Of a stretch of 64,000 nucleotides of DNA, positions 32,351 to 43,666 are shown piece by piece; the stretch's first letter is position 1; every line of letters starts with the position of its first letter. The DNA comes from Capsicum annuum. Lineage: Eukaryota > Streptophyta > Magnoliopsida > Solanales > Solanaceae. The translations under genes were made by a program, and so were the position numbers. The notes under the pieces were generated by a model. That model was not told the DNA's origin. It made no database searches and worked only from the letters and a program-made list of their open reading frames with translations. Where the stretch lies: positions 89,593,924-89,657,923 of the forward strand of contig NC_061118.1 of assembly GCF_002878395.1 (NCBI RefSeq). The letters are read 5' to 3'.

Positions 32351-33540
32351 AGTTGAATATTATTAGTTTAGTCAGTTATCATACCAATCAAACTTGGATC
32401 AGTTCAATAATCTAAGTCAATTCAGTTAGGAGTAGGATTTAGTGCCGAGCGAACCCAGGTATGGGGCTCACCTGCCAGTTGAGGGTGCGACTTTTAGTAG
32501 CAGTCTTTTATTTCCAGAACAATATATCTAGATAGGCTGAGATATTAACCTGCCAGTTGAGGGTTGACATATATTTCACTAGAGCACTTTCTAGTAGAGA
32601 GTGATTCTTTAGTCCTTTAGGACTTGACTTTAGAGGATCCATATAGGCAGTGTTAGTACCCATGGCACAGTACTGACACCATTTCAACTAGGTTCTTGGG
32701 TTAGAACCCAATTAGCTTATATTGGGGCATGTCGGTTAGATGATAGCTCCCACAATTCAGGTTTAATTGATCATAGAATATAGTTTATTAGTTAAATCCG
32801 TACTTAGATTTTAATATTTTAGTTTATAGACTATTCGAGTATCATGTTATATGTTTGGTCATGCATTCTATAATTTTACAACCTTCACGCATACTATGCA
32901 TTAGTTATCACATGTTCTTTATTCAGTCAGTTATTATTCATGAACATGAGCCCATGCATATCAACCTAACCTCATTTAGCATACCAGTATATTTAAAGTA
33001 CTAAACTCATACTAGTTTCTTGTGCTATGATATCTTATATCATCAATTTAGATGCTCAGGTTCCCGACCACACCTAGACATTCTAGGACATCAGTAGCAG
33101 TAGTCGTGGTGAGTCCTCATCTATCAAGGACATGTTTGTTTATCTCAAATTTATTAAGTTGTTTAGTATTTTATTTTAATTAGACAGTTTAAATTAGTTG
33201 GGGCCTGTCCCATTAACACTATTTAGTCAGTTTAGAGGCTTTCAGACATATTTTAGACAGTTAGCTAGTTGTCAGTTTTATCAGTCAGTTTTAAGAATTT
33301 CTTGCTTATGTTTCAGATTAGTGGATTTTAGTTGTGTTATTTTATCAAAATTTAAACCTTATAGAATAATCAATTATTTCTGCACATGTTCATTATTAGT
33401 AGATTTTTAGTGCTCACAGCAGGTACAAGCTTAAAGGTTAGCTTGTGGTCACTAGTGACTGTAAGCACCTTGTGGCATAAAAGGTCACTAGTATTTGTAA
33501 GAACCTTGTGGCATCCAAGGTGTACACTTGAGGCGTTATA
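32351..33540 (+). repeat. Element A 3' LTR, part 2
   Basis: Continues the LTR from AGTTGAATATTATTAGTTTAG, matching 22520 onward of the 5' LTR, including the three CCAGTTGAGGGT-type motifs (about 32480-32610). Ends GGCGTTATA at about 33540, with a T in the usual TTACA end. Confidence 0.88.
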
Positions 33541-33545
33541 ATTTT

Positions 33546-33624
33546 AATTTCTTAAAGACTGTTGTCACAAGACGTCTAGTCCTTTATAAAATTGATAGTG
33601 AAACTTAATATTTCAGACCCTAGT
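33546..33624 (+). pseudogene. Element D: fragment between elements A and C
   Basis: 79 bp of element D pol. After a frame adjustment it reads toward ISDP, and across element C it continues as SRILTSIKVRSSLFEQIQSH. This matches the segment between RNase H and the integrase zinc domain in Tekay/Del-like pol. It ends with the CTAGT target duplication of element C. Confidence 0.7.
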
Positions 33625-36406
33625 TGTAATACCTCAGGAAATTTTTTCTATCTTCTAGAATGAATTATAAATTTTATGTGAGGAATGTCTTAGATTATGA
33701 CCCACCATTGCGTAGAGTATTGTATAAGATTTCCAACAATATGTGGATCCTCTAAAACGTACACTCGAACGATGAGTTATGAACATTTTGATCGAACCGT
33801 GAATAGTAGTGAACAGTAAAATGTGCAGGAAAAAGTACTGAGGCCTGGCGTATTTTTGCTCCAAATTTAAATGATCATAACTCTTTGAACATAATAATCT
33901 GAGTAATCTACTATATATCAACGGAAAGCTCTGTGAGTCCTCTTTCCAATGAAATTGGTTTCATCCAATTTGTCTATCAGAGCAAAAAGTTATGGTCGAT
34001 CTACTTCAGCCTATCAAAAGAGAATTTTTGGGTCAACTTCAAACAATCATAACTCCTGGTACACAATGATCTGGGAGAGATACTATATGTCAATGGAAAT
34101 ATATGATATTCCTATTTCTAATGAAATTAGTTTCATCCAATTTGGTTATCGGAGTAAAACGTTATGGTTGATCTACTCCAGACTATCAAAACAGTCCACC
34201 AAAGGACAGATTTGAGAATTATTTGATTTTTAGGGGCATTTTGGTCATTTTCCCTCACCCAAAATCCATCCAAACTCTATATTAAAGCCTATTAGAAGCA
34301 TTATATATTATATTTCATCAAATTCCCTCAAAAAGAAAATCCTAAGCTCCTACATCCAACTTCAAGAACCTCCAAAGTTCACCATTAATTTGCAAATTTA
34401 TTCAAGATTCCAAGTTTCTAGTTCAAGAACTTCAAGAACCTCCAAAGTTCACCTTCAATTCTACAAATTTATTCAAGATTCCAAGTTCCTAGTTCAAGAA
34501 CTCCAACAACCATCATTCAAAGGCACGAATAACATCTCAAAAATGAGTATCGATCTAAAGTTCATCATTCAAGGTATCTGGGGTTTTTCAACAAGAACTC
34601 TCTTTCGTTCTTGTGCCCAAAAGTAATTTTCTTTACAAAGTCATGATTTTTATTTGATTTTTTTACGAATTTGAAGCATAAACCCATATCTTATGATGAT
34701 TATTATGAAATATTGATGTTTATAATTTTGAAAGATGAATTTACATGTGTGGAGATATAAAGCATAAATCTTGAATGATATTTATCATGATTTTCATATT
34801 TGGGTCATGAATCCCCATTGGAAATTATGATTTTTTGAGAAAGTGTGTGTTATAAGCACGTTGATGTTGAATATTTGAGATATTTTGAATGATTTAACCT
34901 TTTGGTCTTAATGGAGATGTTTTGNNNNNNNNNNNNNNNNNNNNNNNNNNNNNNNNNNNNNNNNNNNNNNNNNNNNNNNNNNNNNNNNNNNNNNNNNNNN
35001 NNNNNNNNNNNNNNNNNNNNNNNNGATGATTATTATGAAATATTGATGTTTATAATTTTGAAAGATGAATTTACATGTGTGGAGATATAAAGCATAAATC
35101 TTGAATGATATTTATCATGATTTTCATATTTGGGTCATGAATCCCCATTGGAAATTATGATTTTTTGAGAAAGTGTGTGTTATAAGCACGTTGATGTTGA
35201 ATATTTGAGATATTTTGAATGATTTAACCTTTTGGTCTTAATGGAGTTGTTTTGAACTCAAGTGTGAAAGAAATCTACAACGTGGTTGATTTTGATAGAT
35301 GTGAAGCATGATGGCTCCCGATGTATATTTATATATTACTGAAATTGTTTTATTGTGGATTGTCTTTGAAATGATCTACGCTAAGTCTGGGATAAATCTT
35401 TAGCACCGAGTAGGAGGTATAAAGCAACCTTACTTCCCTAGAACTACGTTCCCCCGTAGGAGTGAGCCTGAGGCTAATTTATAAAGTGATCACTAGTTTG
35501 TGTGGATTTGATACCGATAGTCCTACTTCGATGGCAAGGATAGGATGGGTCTCTCCAACGTGGGTTGTAAATTGGACTCCATGTAGCTCACATGGTTTAT
35601 GTCGGTTATAGGATTTCCCAGTGTGTGTTTTCTTGTGTCTATGGTGAATGGTTAAGTGATTTGAAAGTGGAATTGTGAAAGTTATTCTTTCGAAAGATTT
35701 AAATAATATTTACATTACGAGAATTGATATTCTTCATGAACTGAAAGTGACTGACAAATTATATGATGACTCTCATGTGTTATTGTACTTATTTCATCCT
35801 CTCATTATTATGATGATTTTCTTTAGGCTATGTGAGTCTTTCATACATCCTGCATATTTCTTATAAATATTTATGATAATGATGTTTATACAACTGCATA
35901 CACCTCTATATACTCAATTCCTTTCCATGGTATTGACCCGCATCTTCGGATGTGGGCTGTATTTTCTCGGAATATAGGTTTAGGTGCTCAGTTCCAGGTT
36001 CGATAGTGATTCTTTAGGCACTCTATTCTACATCCTCTGTTGTGGTGAGTCCTCATGTTTCAAGGACGTTATGTCTGATGTTGGTTCACATAATTGTTTA
36101 CATTTCATAATTGAGTATGAGTCAGTTGGGGCATGTCTCAATGACTCACTGGTTTTATTAATTTTCTTAGAGGCTTGTCAGACTAGTATAGATGTTAGGA
36201 GTTGACTAATAAGTAGTATTTTGTTATCTTTCTGAAATTTTTTTATTCTTGGATGATGATTACTCTGTTGATATTTGAGGGTTATTTATGAAAACCACAT
36301 TGATTCATGTTGAACTAAATGAAAATCGCTCAAAGGGTTAGCTTGGGGCTACTCGTAGCCTCAAGCACCGTGTGACGCTTCGGGACCCATTTTCTGGGGC
36401 GTTACA
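33625..36406 (+). repeat. Element C 5' LTR
   Basis: Begins TGTAATACCTCAGGAAATT and ends GGGGCGTTACA. It contains an imperfect 172-bp tandem duplication (33868-34211, ATCATAACT at 33874 and 34046) and a 70-bp duplication (AACCTCCAAAGTTCACC at 34367 and 34437). A sequencing gap sits at 34925-35024. Downstream parts include the TAGCACCGAG / GGTATAAAGC block near 35400. Long open frames here have no recognised motif. Confidence 0.88.
34925..35024. other. Assembly gap with duplicated flanks
   Basis: Exactly 100 N. The 230 bp before it (34695-34924) and after it (35025-35254) are the same sequence with one difference (GGAGATG versus GGAGTTG). The gap is best read as two overlapping contig ends that were not merged, so no sequence may be missing. 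Confidence 0.85.
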
Positions 36407-36410
36407 AACT

Positions 36411-36423
36411 TGGTATCAGAGCC
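36411..36423 (+). promoter_or_regulatory. Element C primer binding site (tRNA-iMet)
   Basis: TGGTATCAGAGCC, four bases after the 5' LTR end, identical to that of element A. Confidence 0.92.
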
Positions 36424-36619
36424 TAAGGTTTTAAGGTGTCCTAGGGAGTCTGACAAGCCGGGTTAAGTAGAGTCTTCATCATCGGTGTGTAGCGCACCAC
36501 ATCTATGAGCAAGAGGGTACAAGATATTTTAGGAAAAGGTGTGATTCTTTCTTTCAGAAGTCTATCGTGCTTAAAGTGTCTCTCTCTGCTATTGATTCAT
36601 GCTCTCTTTTTTCAAAAAT

Positions 36620-36760
36620 ATGCCTCCACATCGAGCAAGAAGAAATAATGATGGTCAGCAATCTCAACCCACTGACCTATTGAATGAAAACATATCTCAT
36701 ACTGAATTTTGGGCAGCCTTTCAGGCGCTGGCCCAAACTATTACTATAAATGTTCAGACC
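36620..36760 (+). pseudogene. Element C gag N-terminus, truncated
   Basis: ATG at 36620, MPPHRARRNNDGQQSQ, a basic gag start like that of element A, followed by LNENISHTEFWAAFQALAQTI. After about 46 codons, at about 36755-36765, the sequence passes straight into RT coding ([11 protein letters not shown]) in another frame. The remainder of gag, the protease and the first half of RT are absent. Confidence 0.8.
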
Positions 36761-37570
36761 ATATCTAGATATGTTTGTCATAGTGTTCATTGATGATATA
36801 CTGGTGTACTCCCTTAGTGAGGATGAACATTCTGATCATCTCCAAACTGTTTTGCAAACCCTTAGAGATCACAAGTTATTTGCCAAGTTCAGTAAGTGTG
36901 AGTTTTGGCTAAGGTCAGTTGCTTTTCAGGGTCATATCATTTCTTCTGAGAGTATTATAGTTGATCCTTAAAAGACTAAAGCTGTTAGAAATTGGCCTAG
37001 ACCTATTTCTCCGACTGATATCCAAAGTTTCTTGGGTTTAGCTAGCTATTACCACTATTTTGTTGAGGGTTTCTCCTCTATAGCTTCTCCTATGACTTGG
37101 TTGACCCCAAAAAAAGTGAAGTTCTTGTGGTCCAAATCTTGTGAGAAGAGTTTTCAGGAGTTGAAGACTCGACTCACTTCAGCCCCTGTTTTGACTTTAC
37201 CTGATGGTGTTGATTGTTTTGTGGTTTACTGTGATGCTTCAAGAGTTGGGTTGGGTTGTGTATTGATGCAGAAGGGTAAGGTGATAGCTTATGCTTCTAG
37301 ACAGTTGAAACCCCATGAGAAAAATTACCCCACCCATGACCTTAAGTTGGCTGCTGTTGTGTTTGCTTTGAAAATCTAGAGACACTATTTGTATAGTGTC
37401 TATGTTGATGTTTTCACTGATCATAAGAGTCTGCAGTATGTGTTTACCTAGAGAGAATTGAATCTTAGGCAGAGACGATGGTTAGAATTGTTAAAGGACT
37501 ATGATATGAGTGTATTTTACCATCCGAGCAAGGCCAACATTATGGCGGATGCCCTAAGTAGAGTGTCCAT
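36760..37570 (+). pseudogene. Element C reverse transcriptase (C-terminal) and RNase H
   Basis: RT begins at the catalytic loop, [10 protein letters not shown] near 36783-36812 (both Asp kept), then [20 protein letters not shown], stop TAA at 36969-36971 where CAA is expected, the connection ([36 protein letters not shown]) and RNase H with [15 protein letters not shown] and [19 protein letters not shown]. Further stops at about 37378 (TGG to TAG) and 37450 (CAG to TAG), then KDYDMSVFYHPSKANIMADALSR in which the last RNase H acidic position is kept. Missing its N-terminal half, this could not make an active RT. Confidence 0.85.
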
Positions 37571-39166
37571 GGGTAGTGTTTCGTATGTGATAGAAGGTAA
37601 GAAAGAGTTGGCTCGTGATGTACATCGTTTGGCTAGATTGGGGGTTAGGTTGTTTGACTCTGCTAAAGGTAGTATAGGGGTTCAAAGTAGTTCCAAATCC
37701 TCCTTGGTTTTGGAAGTAAAGGAAAAGCAATACTTAGATGGTAGTTTGGTCAGACTGAAGGAGTCAGTCAAGGACCAAAAAGTAGAGGTTTTCTCCCAAG
37801 GGGGAGATGGTGTGTTGAGATTGCAGGGTAGATTATGTGTCCCGAATTTTGATGATCTAAAACAGAGGATTACGGCTGAAGCGCAAAGGGCATGATATTT
37901 TATTCATCCTGGTGCACCAAGATGTACCGAGACTTACGAAAAATCTATTGGTGGAGTGGCATGAAGAAAGATATAGCAGTGTTTGTAGCTCAGTGTGCAA
38001 CATGCCAACAGGTTAAGGTTGAACACCAAAGACCTGGTGGTATGATGCAAGAGTTTAGTATTCCCACCTGGAAGTGGGAAGATATAAATATGGACTTTGT
38101 GATTGGTTTACCTCTTTCCCGATGCCATCATGATTCCATTTGGGTTATGGTTGATAGGTTGACTAAGTCTGCTCATTTCTTGCCTGTTCATACTTTATAT
38201 ACTGCTGAGGATTATGCTAGATTGTATATTCGAGAGCTAGTCAGACTGTATGGAGTTCCCTTGTCTATCATTTTGGATAGGGGTGCTCAGTTCACTTCAC
38301 AATTTTGGAAAGCTTTTCAGAAGGGTCTTGGTACCCAAGTGCTTTTGAGTTCTACTTTTCATCGGCAGACCGATGGTCAGGCTAATCGGACTATCTAGAC
38401 CTTAGAGGATATATTAAGAGCTTGTGCACTTGACTTTAAGGGAAGTTGGGATGATCACTTACCGTTGATAGAGTTTACTTACAATAACAGTTTCCACTCT
38501 AGTATTGGCATGGCTTCATTTGAAGCCTTATATGGGAGGAAGTGTAAATCACCCATAGGTTGGTTTGAGTTGGGTGAAGCGGTTGTGAGTGGTCCTGATT
38601 TGGTATTTGAGGCTATGGAAAAAGTTAAGTTGATTAGGGAAAGGTTGAAAACTGCGTAGAGTCGTCAGAAGTCATATGCGGATGTTAGAAGGAGAGACCT
38701 CAAGTTTGAAGTTGGTAACCTAGTGTATCTAAAAATTTCACCTATGAGGGGGGTGAAGATATTTAGAAAGATAGGGAAGCTTAGTCCCCGTTATGTTGGT
38801 CCTTACAAAATTCTTAGCCTTGTTTGTAAGGTAGCTTAGGAGGCCGAGTTGCCTTCCGAGTTGTCCTCTGTTCATCCAATATTCCATGTCTCCATGCTTA
38901 GAAAGCATATTAGTGATGTTGTGGTAGTAGATTCCTCTGTGAGTGCTGACATTCAAGAAAATCTTTCTTTTGATGAGATTCCTGTTAAGATTCTTGATTT
39001 CAATGTCCGAAGACTAAGGAACAAAGAAGTTCCCTTGGTCAAGGTGTTGTGGCGAAACCAATCTGTTGAGGGTGCAACTTGGGAATCTGAGGCGGATATG
39101 CGATCCAAGTACCCGCACCTATTTTCTGCGAACTCCAATCAAGCCGAAGGTACCATTCTTTCCTAA
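37571..39166 (+). pseudogene. Element C integrase
   Basis: Best preserved integrase in the window. The zinc region is crossed by a one-base deletion at about 37915. After it, MYRDLRKIYWWSGMKKDIAV and CATCQQVKVEHQRPGG are clear. Catalytic core has MDFVIGLPLSRCHHDSIWVM (first Asp), VDRLTKSAHFLPVH, LDRGAQFTS (second Asp), HRQTDGQAN and LEDILRACALDFKGSWDD (Glu). Stops: TAG at about 38396 and 38657 (both expected Gln) and about 38836. C-terminal VKVLWRNQSVEGATWESEAD, MRSKYPHLF resembles the chromodomain region of Tekay/Del integrases. Ends TAA 39164-39166. Confidence 0.87.
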
Positions 39167-39379
39167 GTCATGCACTTTTGATAAAAGTTACAGCAGTTCA
39201 GCTGTCATTTATTATGTGTTCAGCTGTAGTTTCTTGAATTTATGCATTCTATGTTGCATTCGGAGTGAGAAACGATTTGGTGATGAGTCTAACGAATGAT
39301 TACAGCTGTATGCTCTATTCCCTATCTAATCATAACATGTCTAGCGTCATTCGAGGATGAATGTTTCCAGGGGGGATGA
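39167..39379 (+). promoter_or_regulatory. Element C 3' untranslated region and polypurine tract
   Basis: Short spacer after integrase with the CATTCGAGGATGAATGTTTCC phrase common to Tekay/Del-like 3' ends, then the purine run AGGGGGGATGA (39369-39379) next to the 3' LTR start. Confidence 0.75.
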
Positions 39380-42157
39380 TGTAATACCCCGGGAAATTTT
39401 TCATTGAAATTTTGTGCGTAAATATGTTGGGTTCTATCTTCTAGAAGGAATTATAAATTTTCTATATGGAATGTCTTAGATTATGACCCACCATTGCATA
39501 GAGTATTGAATAATCTTTACAACAATATGTGGATCATCCAAAACGGACATCCGAGCGACGAGTTATGAACATTTCGATCGAACCGTGAATAGTAGTGAAC
39601 AGTAAAACATGCAGGAAAAAGTACTGAGGCCTGGAGTATTTTTTCTCTGACTTTAAACGATCATAACTCCTTGTACATAATGATCTGGGTGATTTATTAA
39701 ATATCAACGGAAAGCTCTGCGAGTCCTCTTTCCAATGAAATTGGTTTTATCCAATTTATCTATCGTAGTAAATAGTTATGGTTGATCTACTTCAGCCTAA
39801 AAGTGAATTTTTGGGTCAACTTCAAACGATCATAACTTCTCATACACAATGATCTGGATGAGATACTATGTATCAACAGAAATATATGAGAGTCCTCTTT
39901 CTAATGAAATTAGTTTTATCCAATTTGGATGTCGGAGTAAAAAGTTATGGTTGATCTACTTTAGACTATCAAAAACAGTCCACCAAAGGACAAATTTGAG
40001 AATTATTTAATTTTTAGGGGCGTTTTGGTCATTCTCCCTCACCCAAAATCCGTCCAAACCCTATCTTAAAGCCTATCGAAGCATTATATATCATATTTCA
40101 TCAAATTCCCTCAAAAAGAAAATCCTAAGCTTCTATATCCAACTTCAAGAACCTCCAAAGTTCACCATTAATTTGCAAATTTATTCAAGATTCCAAGTTC
40201 CTAGTTCAAGAACCTTAAGAACCTCCAAAGTTCACCATTAATTCTGTAAATTTATTCAAGATTCCAAGTTCCTAGTTCAAGAACTCCAAGAACCATCATT
40301 CAAAGGCACGATTAACATCTCAAAAAGAAGTATCGATCTAAAGTTCATCATTTAAGGTATCTGGGGTTTTTCAACAAGAACTCTCTTTCGTTCTTGTGCC
40401 CAAAAGTAATTTTCTTTACAAAGGCATGATTTTTATTTAATTTTTATGAATTTGAAGTATGAACCCATATCTTATGATGATTATTATGAAATCTTAATGT
40501 TTATGATTTTGAAAGATGAATTTACATGTGTGGAGATATAAAGCATGAATCTTGAATGATATTTATCATGATTTTGATATTTGGGTTGTGNNNNNNNNNN
40601 NNNNNNNNNNNNNNNNNNNNNNNNNNNNNNNNNNNNNNNNNNNNNNNNNNNNNNNNNNNNNNNNNNNNNNNNNNNNNNNNNNNNNNNNNNTGTTCTTGTG
40701 CCCAAAAGTAATTTTCTTTACAAAGGCATGATTTTTATTTAATTTTTATGAATTTGAAGTATGAACCCATATCTTATGATGATTATTATGAAATCTTAAT
40801 GTTTATGATTTTGAAAGATGAATTTACATGTGTGGAGATATAAAGCATGAATCTTGAATGATATTTATCATGATTTTGATATTTGGGTTGTGAATCCTCA
40901 TTGGAAATTGTGTTTTTTGAGAAAGTGTGTGTTGTAAGCACGTTGATGTTGAATATTTGAGATACTTTGAATGATTTGACCTTTTGGTCTTAAAGGAGTT
41001 GATTTGAACTCAAGTGTGAAAGAAATCCACAATGTGGTTGATTTTGATAGATGGGAAGCATGATGACTCCTGATGATTTATATATTACTGAAATTGTTTT
41101 GTTATGGATTGTCTTTGAAATGATCTGAGCTAAGTCTTGGAGAAATCTTTAGCACGGAGTGGGAGGTATAAAGCGACCTTACTTCCCTAGAACTACGTGC
41201 CCCCATAGGAGTAAGCCTGAAGCTGAATTATATAGTGATCACTAGTTTGTGTGGATTTGATATTAATAGTCCTACTCTAATGGCAAGGATAGGACGACTC
41301 TCCCCAACGTGGGTTGTACGTTAGACTCTATGTAGCTCACATGGTTTATGTCGGTTATAGGATTTCCCAGTGTGTGTGTGTTTCCTTGTGTCTATGGTGA
41401 ATGGTGAAGTTATTTGAAAGTGGAGTTATGAAAGTTATTCTTTTGAAAGATTTAAATGATATTTACATTATGAGAATTGATATTCTTGATGAACTGAAAG
41501 TGATTGACAAATTATATGATGACTCACATGTGTTATTGTACTTATTTCATCCTCTCATTATTATGATGATTTTCTTTGGGTGTGAGTCTTTCATACATCC
41601 TGCACATTTCTTATAAATATTTATGATGATGATGTTTATACAACTGCATACACCCCCATATACTCGATTCTTTTCCATGGTACTGACCCATATCTTCGGA
41701 TGTAGGCTGTATTTTATCAGAATGTAGGTTTAGGTGCTCAATTCCAGGTTTGACGGTGATTCTTCGAGCATATTGTTCTACATCTTCTATTGTGGTGAGT
41801 CCTCATGTTTAAAGGATGTGATGTCTTATGTTGGATTCATGGAATTGTTTACATTTGATAACTGAGTATGAGTCAGTTGGGGCATGTCTCAATGTCTCAC
41901 TGGTTTTAGTGATTTTCTTAGAGGCTTGTCAGACTAGTATAGATGTTGGGAGTTGACTAATAAGTCGTATTTTGTTATCTTTCTGAAATTCTTTTATTCT
42001 TGGATGATGATTACTCTATTGATAGTTGAGGGTTATTTATGAAAACCCCGTTGATTCGTGTTGAACTGAATGAAAATGGCTCAAAGGGTTAGCTTGGGGC
42101 TACTCATTTCCTCAAGCACCGTGTGACACTTTGGGACCCATTTTCTGAGGCATTACA
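39380..42157 (+). repeat. Element C 3' LTR
   Basis: Begins TGTAATACCCCGGGAAATT and ends GAGGCATTACA. Carries the tandem duplication in the same place (ATCATAACT at 39660 and 39829, so 169 bp here) and a gap at 40591-40690. Differs from the 5' LTR by many substitutions and small indels, so the insertion is not recent. Confidence 0.88.
40591..40690. other. Assembly gap with duplicated flanks
   Basis: Exactly 100 N. 40390-40590 before it and 40692-40892 after it read the same over 201 bp. As with the gap at 34925, this looks like an unmerged overlap, and it lies at about the same position of the other LTR of the same element. Confidence 0.85.
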
Positions 42158-43611
42158 CTAGTAGGATTCTTACGAGTATTAAGGTAAGGTCTTCATTATT
42201 TGAGCAGATTCAAAGTCATCTATTTAAGGATATAAGACTTTGCATCATACATGATCAGGTGTTAAGTGGTGAGTCTGAGAGTTATGACATAGATTTTAAG
42301 GGTGTATTGAGATTTAATAACTACATTTCTATTTCGAGGGTTGATGATTTGATTAGTTTATTTTGCATGAGGCTAACAGATCTAGATATTCTATTCACCT
42401 GGGTACTACAAAGATGTATAGAGATTTGAGGCATCATTGTTCGTGGTGTGGTATGAAGATAGATGTGGAAAACTTTGTAGCTCATTGCCTATGTTATCAG
42501 TAGGTGAAGGTCAAGCATCAGAGACTTGGTGGCTTAATTCATATGTTGCTCATTACTGAGTGGAAGTGGTAGTAGATTACCATAGACATTTTTAGTGGTT
42601 TTCCTCGCATCTCTTATGTTTCCAATGGTATTTAGGTTACTGTGGATCAGTTGACCAAGTCGCCACACTTTATTCGTATTTAGATATCCTTTAGTACAGA
42701 GAGGTTAGTCCCTATTTATATCTATGATATAGTTTATTTGCATGGTATGACTATATCTAATATTTTAGATCTGGGTTTAGTGTTAACTTCTAGATTTTTA
42801 GGAGGAGTTAGGTACTCAAGTGTATCTTAGTACAACCTTCTATCATCAAAATAGCAAGCAATCAGATCAATCTATTTAGGTTCTCAAGGATATGCTCCAA
42901 CCACATGTTATGGACTTTGGAGGTTAATGGGAGCAGCACTTGGCTTTGGCAGAGTTCACATATAATAATATATATCATTGGAGTATTGATAAGGCACCTT
43001 TTGAGACTTTATTTGGTAGGCAATGCCATTCTCTCATTGGTTGTTTTGAGACCTCTAAGATTAGATCCCATGGTATTGACTTTCTTTAGGAATGATTAGA
43101 TAGGGTCAGAGAGTTTCAGGATAGGTTGAGGGAATTGTAAAATAGATAGAAGGCTTATGCAAATTATAGACTTTGTGCCTTGAGATTTGGAGTTGGTGAT
43201 TGAATATTCCTTTATGTATCACCCATAAAGAGTGTGATAAGGTTTAGGAAGAAAGGAAAACTAAACCCAAGATATGTTAAACCTTTTGACATTCTTTGCA
43301 TAATTACTGAGGTGGCTGATAAGTTAGCCTTACACCCATATTTGTTGTTGTCCATTTAGTTTTCTATGTTTGTATATTTTGGTGATATTCTTGATTTGTC
43401 TCATGTGATTAGATGGGACTCAGTCCGATTAGATGAGTAGTTGACCTTCGTAGCAGAGCCTGTACTCATATTAGCAAATGATGCTAGGCAGTTGCGTAGT
43501 AGAGAGATCCCAGTAGTTAAGTTTTAGTGGAGGCACCACCCAGTAGAGGAGGCTACTTTAGATATCGAGAGCGAGATACAGATGCAGTATCCTCACATGT
43601 TCGAGGTTTGA
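42158..43611 (+). pseudogene. Element D integrase
   Basis: Plus-strand integrase resuming after element C. SRILTSIKVRSSLFEQIQSH, then a zinc-domain region (TTKMYRDLRHHCSWCGMKID, with the usual H-H-C-C spacing partly kept), a degraded core (VTVDQLTKSPHFIRI; the usual ISDRG reads LDLG), a YNNIYHWSIDKAPFETLFGR-like block and the end (VRLDE, LTFVAEPVLILANDARQLRS, EIPVVK, MQYPHMFEV). Stops at many Gln/Trp codons. Stop TGA at 43609-43611. It precedes the element's own LTR by about 55 bp, which confirms that PR (14341), RT (20403) and integrase belong to one element split by later insertions. Confidence 0.8.
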
Positions 43612-43666
43612 GGTATATCCTAATCCTTTACTTTTGCGGATGAAAATTTTTTGTAGTAGTGATATT

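Larger units (their letters stand above)
21492..33540 (+). mobile_element. Element A: Tekay/Del-like Ty3/gypsy retrotransposon
   Basis: Full-length plus-strand element: LTR 21492-23698, iMet primer site, gag, PR-RT-RNase H-integrase, polypurine tract and a 3' LTR from 28742 to about 33540. The 3' LTR is split by a 2.56-kb solo LTR. The target duplication ATTTT is at 21487-21491 and again at about 33541-33545. Without the inner insertion the LTRs are about 2207 and 2237 bp. Inserted into the RNase H-integrase boundary of element D. All coding parts carry stops. Chromovirus-type integrase end and LTR start TGTAATACCCC support Tekay/Del placement. Confidence 0.9.
33625..42157 (+). mobile_element. 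Element C: Tekay/Del-like Ty3/gypsy retrotransposon with internal deletion
   Basis: Plus-strand element with LTRs 33625-36406 and 39380-42157 and target duplication CTAGT at 33620-33624 and 42158-42162. It has an iMet primer site, a short gag N-terminus fused to RT, RNase H, integrase and a polypurine tract. About 2.5 kb from gag to the RT palm is missing. Each LTR contains one 100-N gap with duplicated flanks, so true LTR length is about 2.45 kb. Inserted between RNase H and integrase of element D. Confidence 0.92.

Noticed and set aside
34695..35254. Tandem duplication in the element C 5' LTR
   Set aside because: The two copies are separated by exactly 100 N and differ at one base, which fits an unmerged assembly overlap better than a biological duplication.
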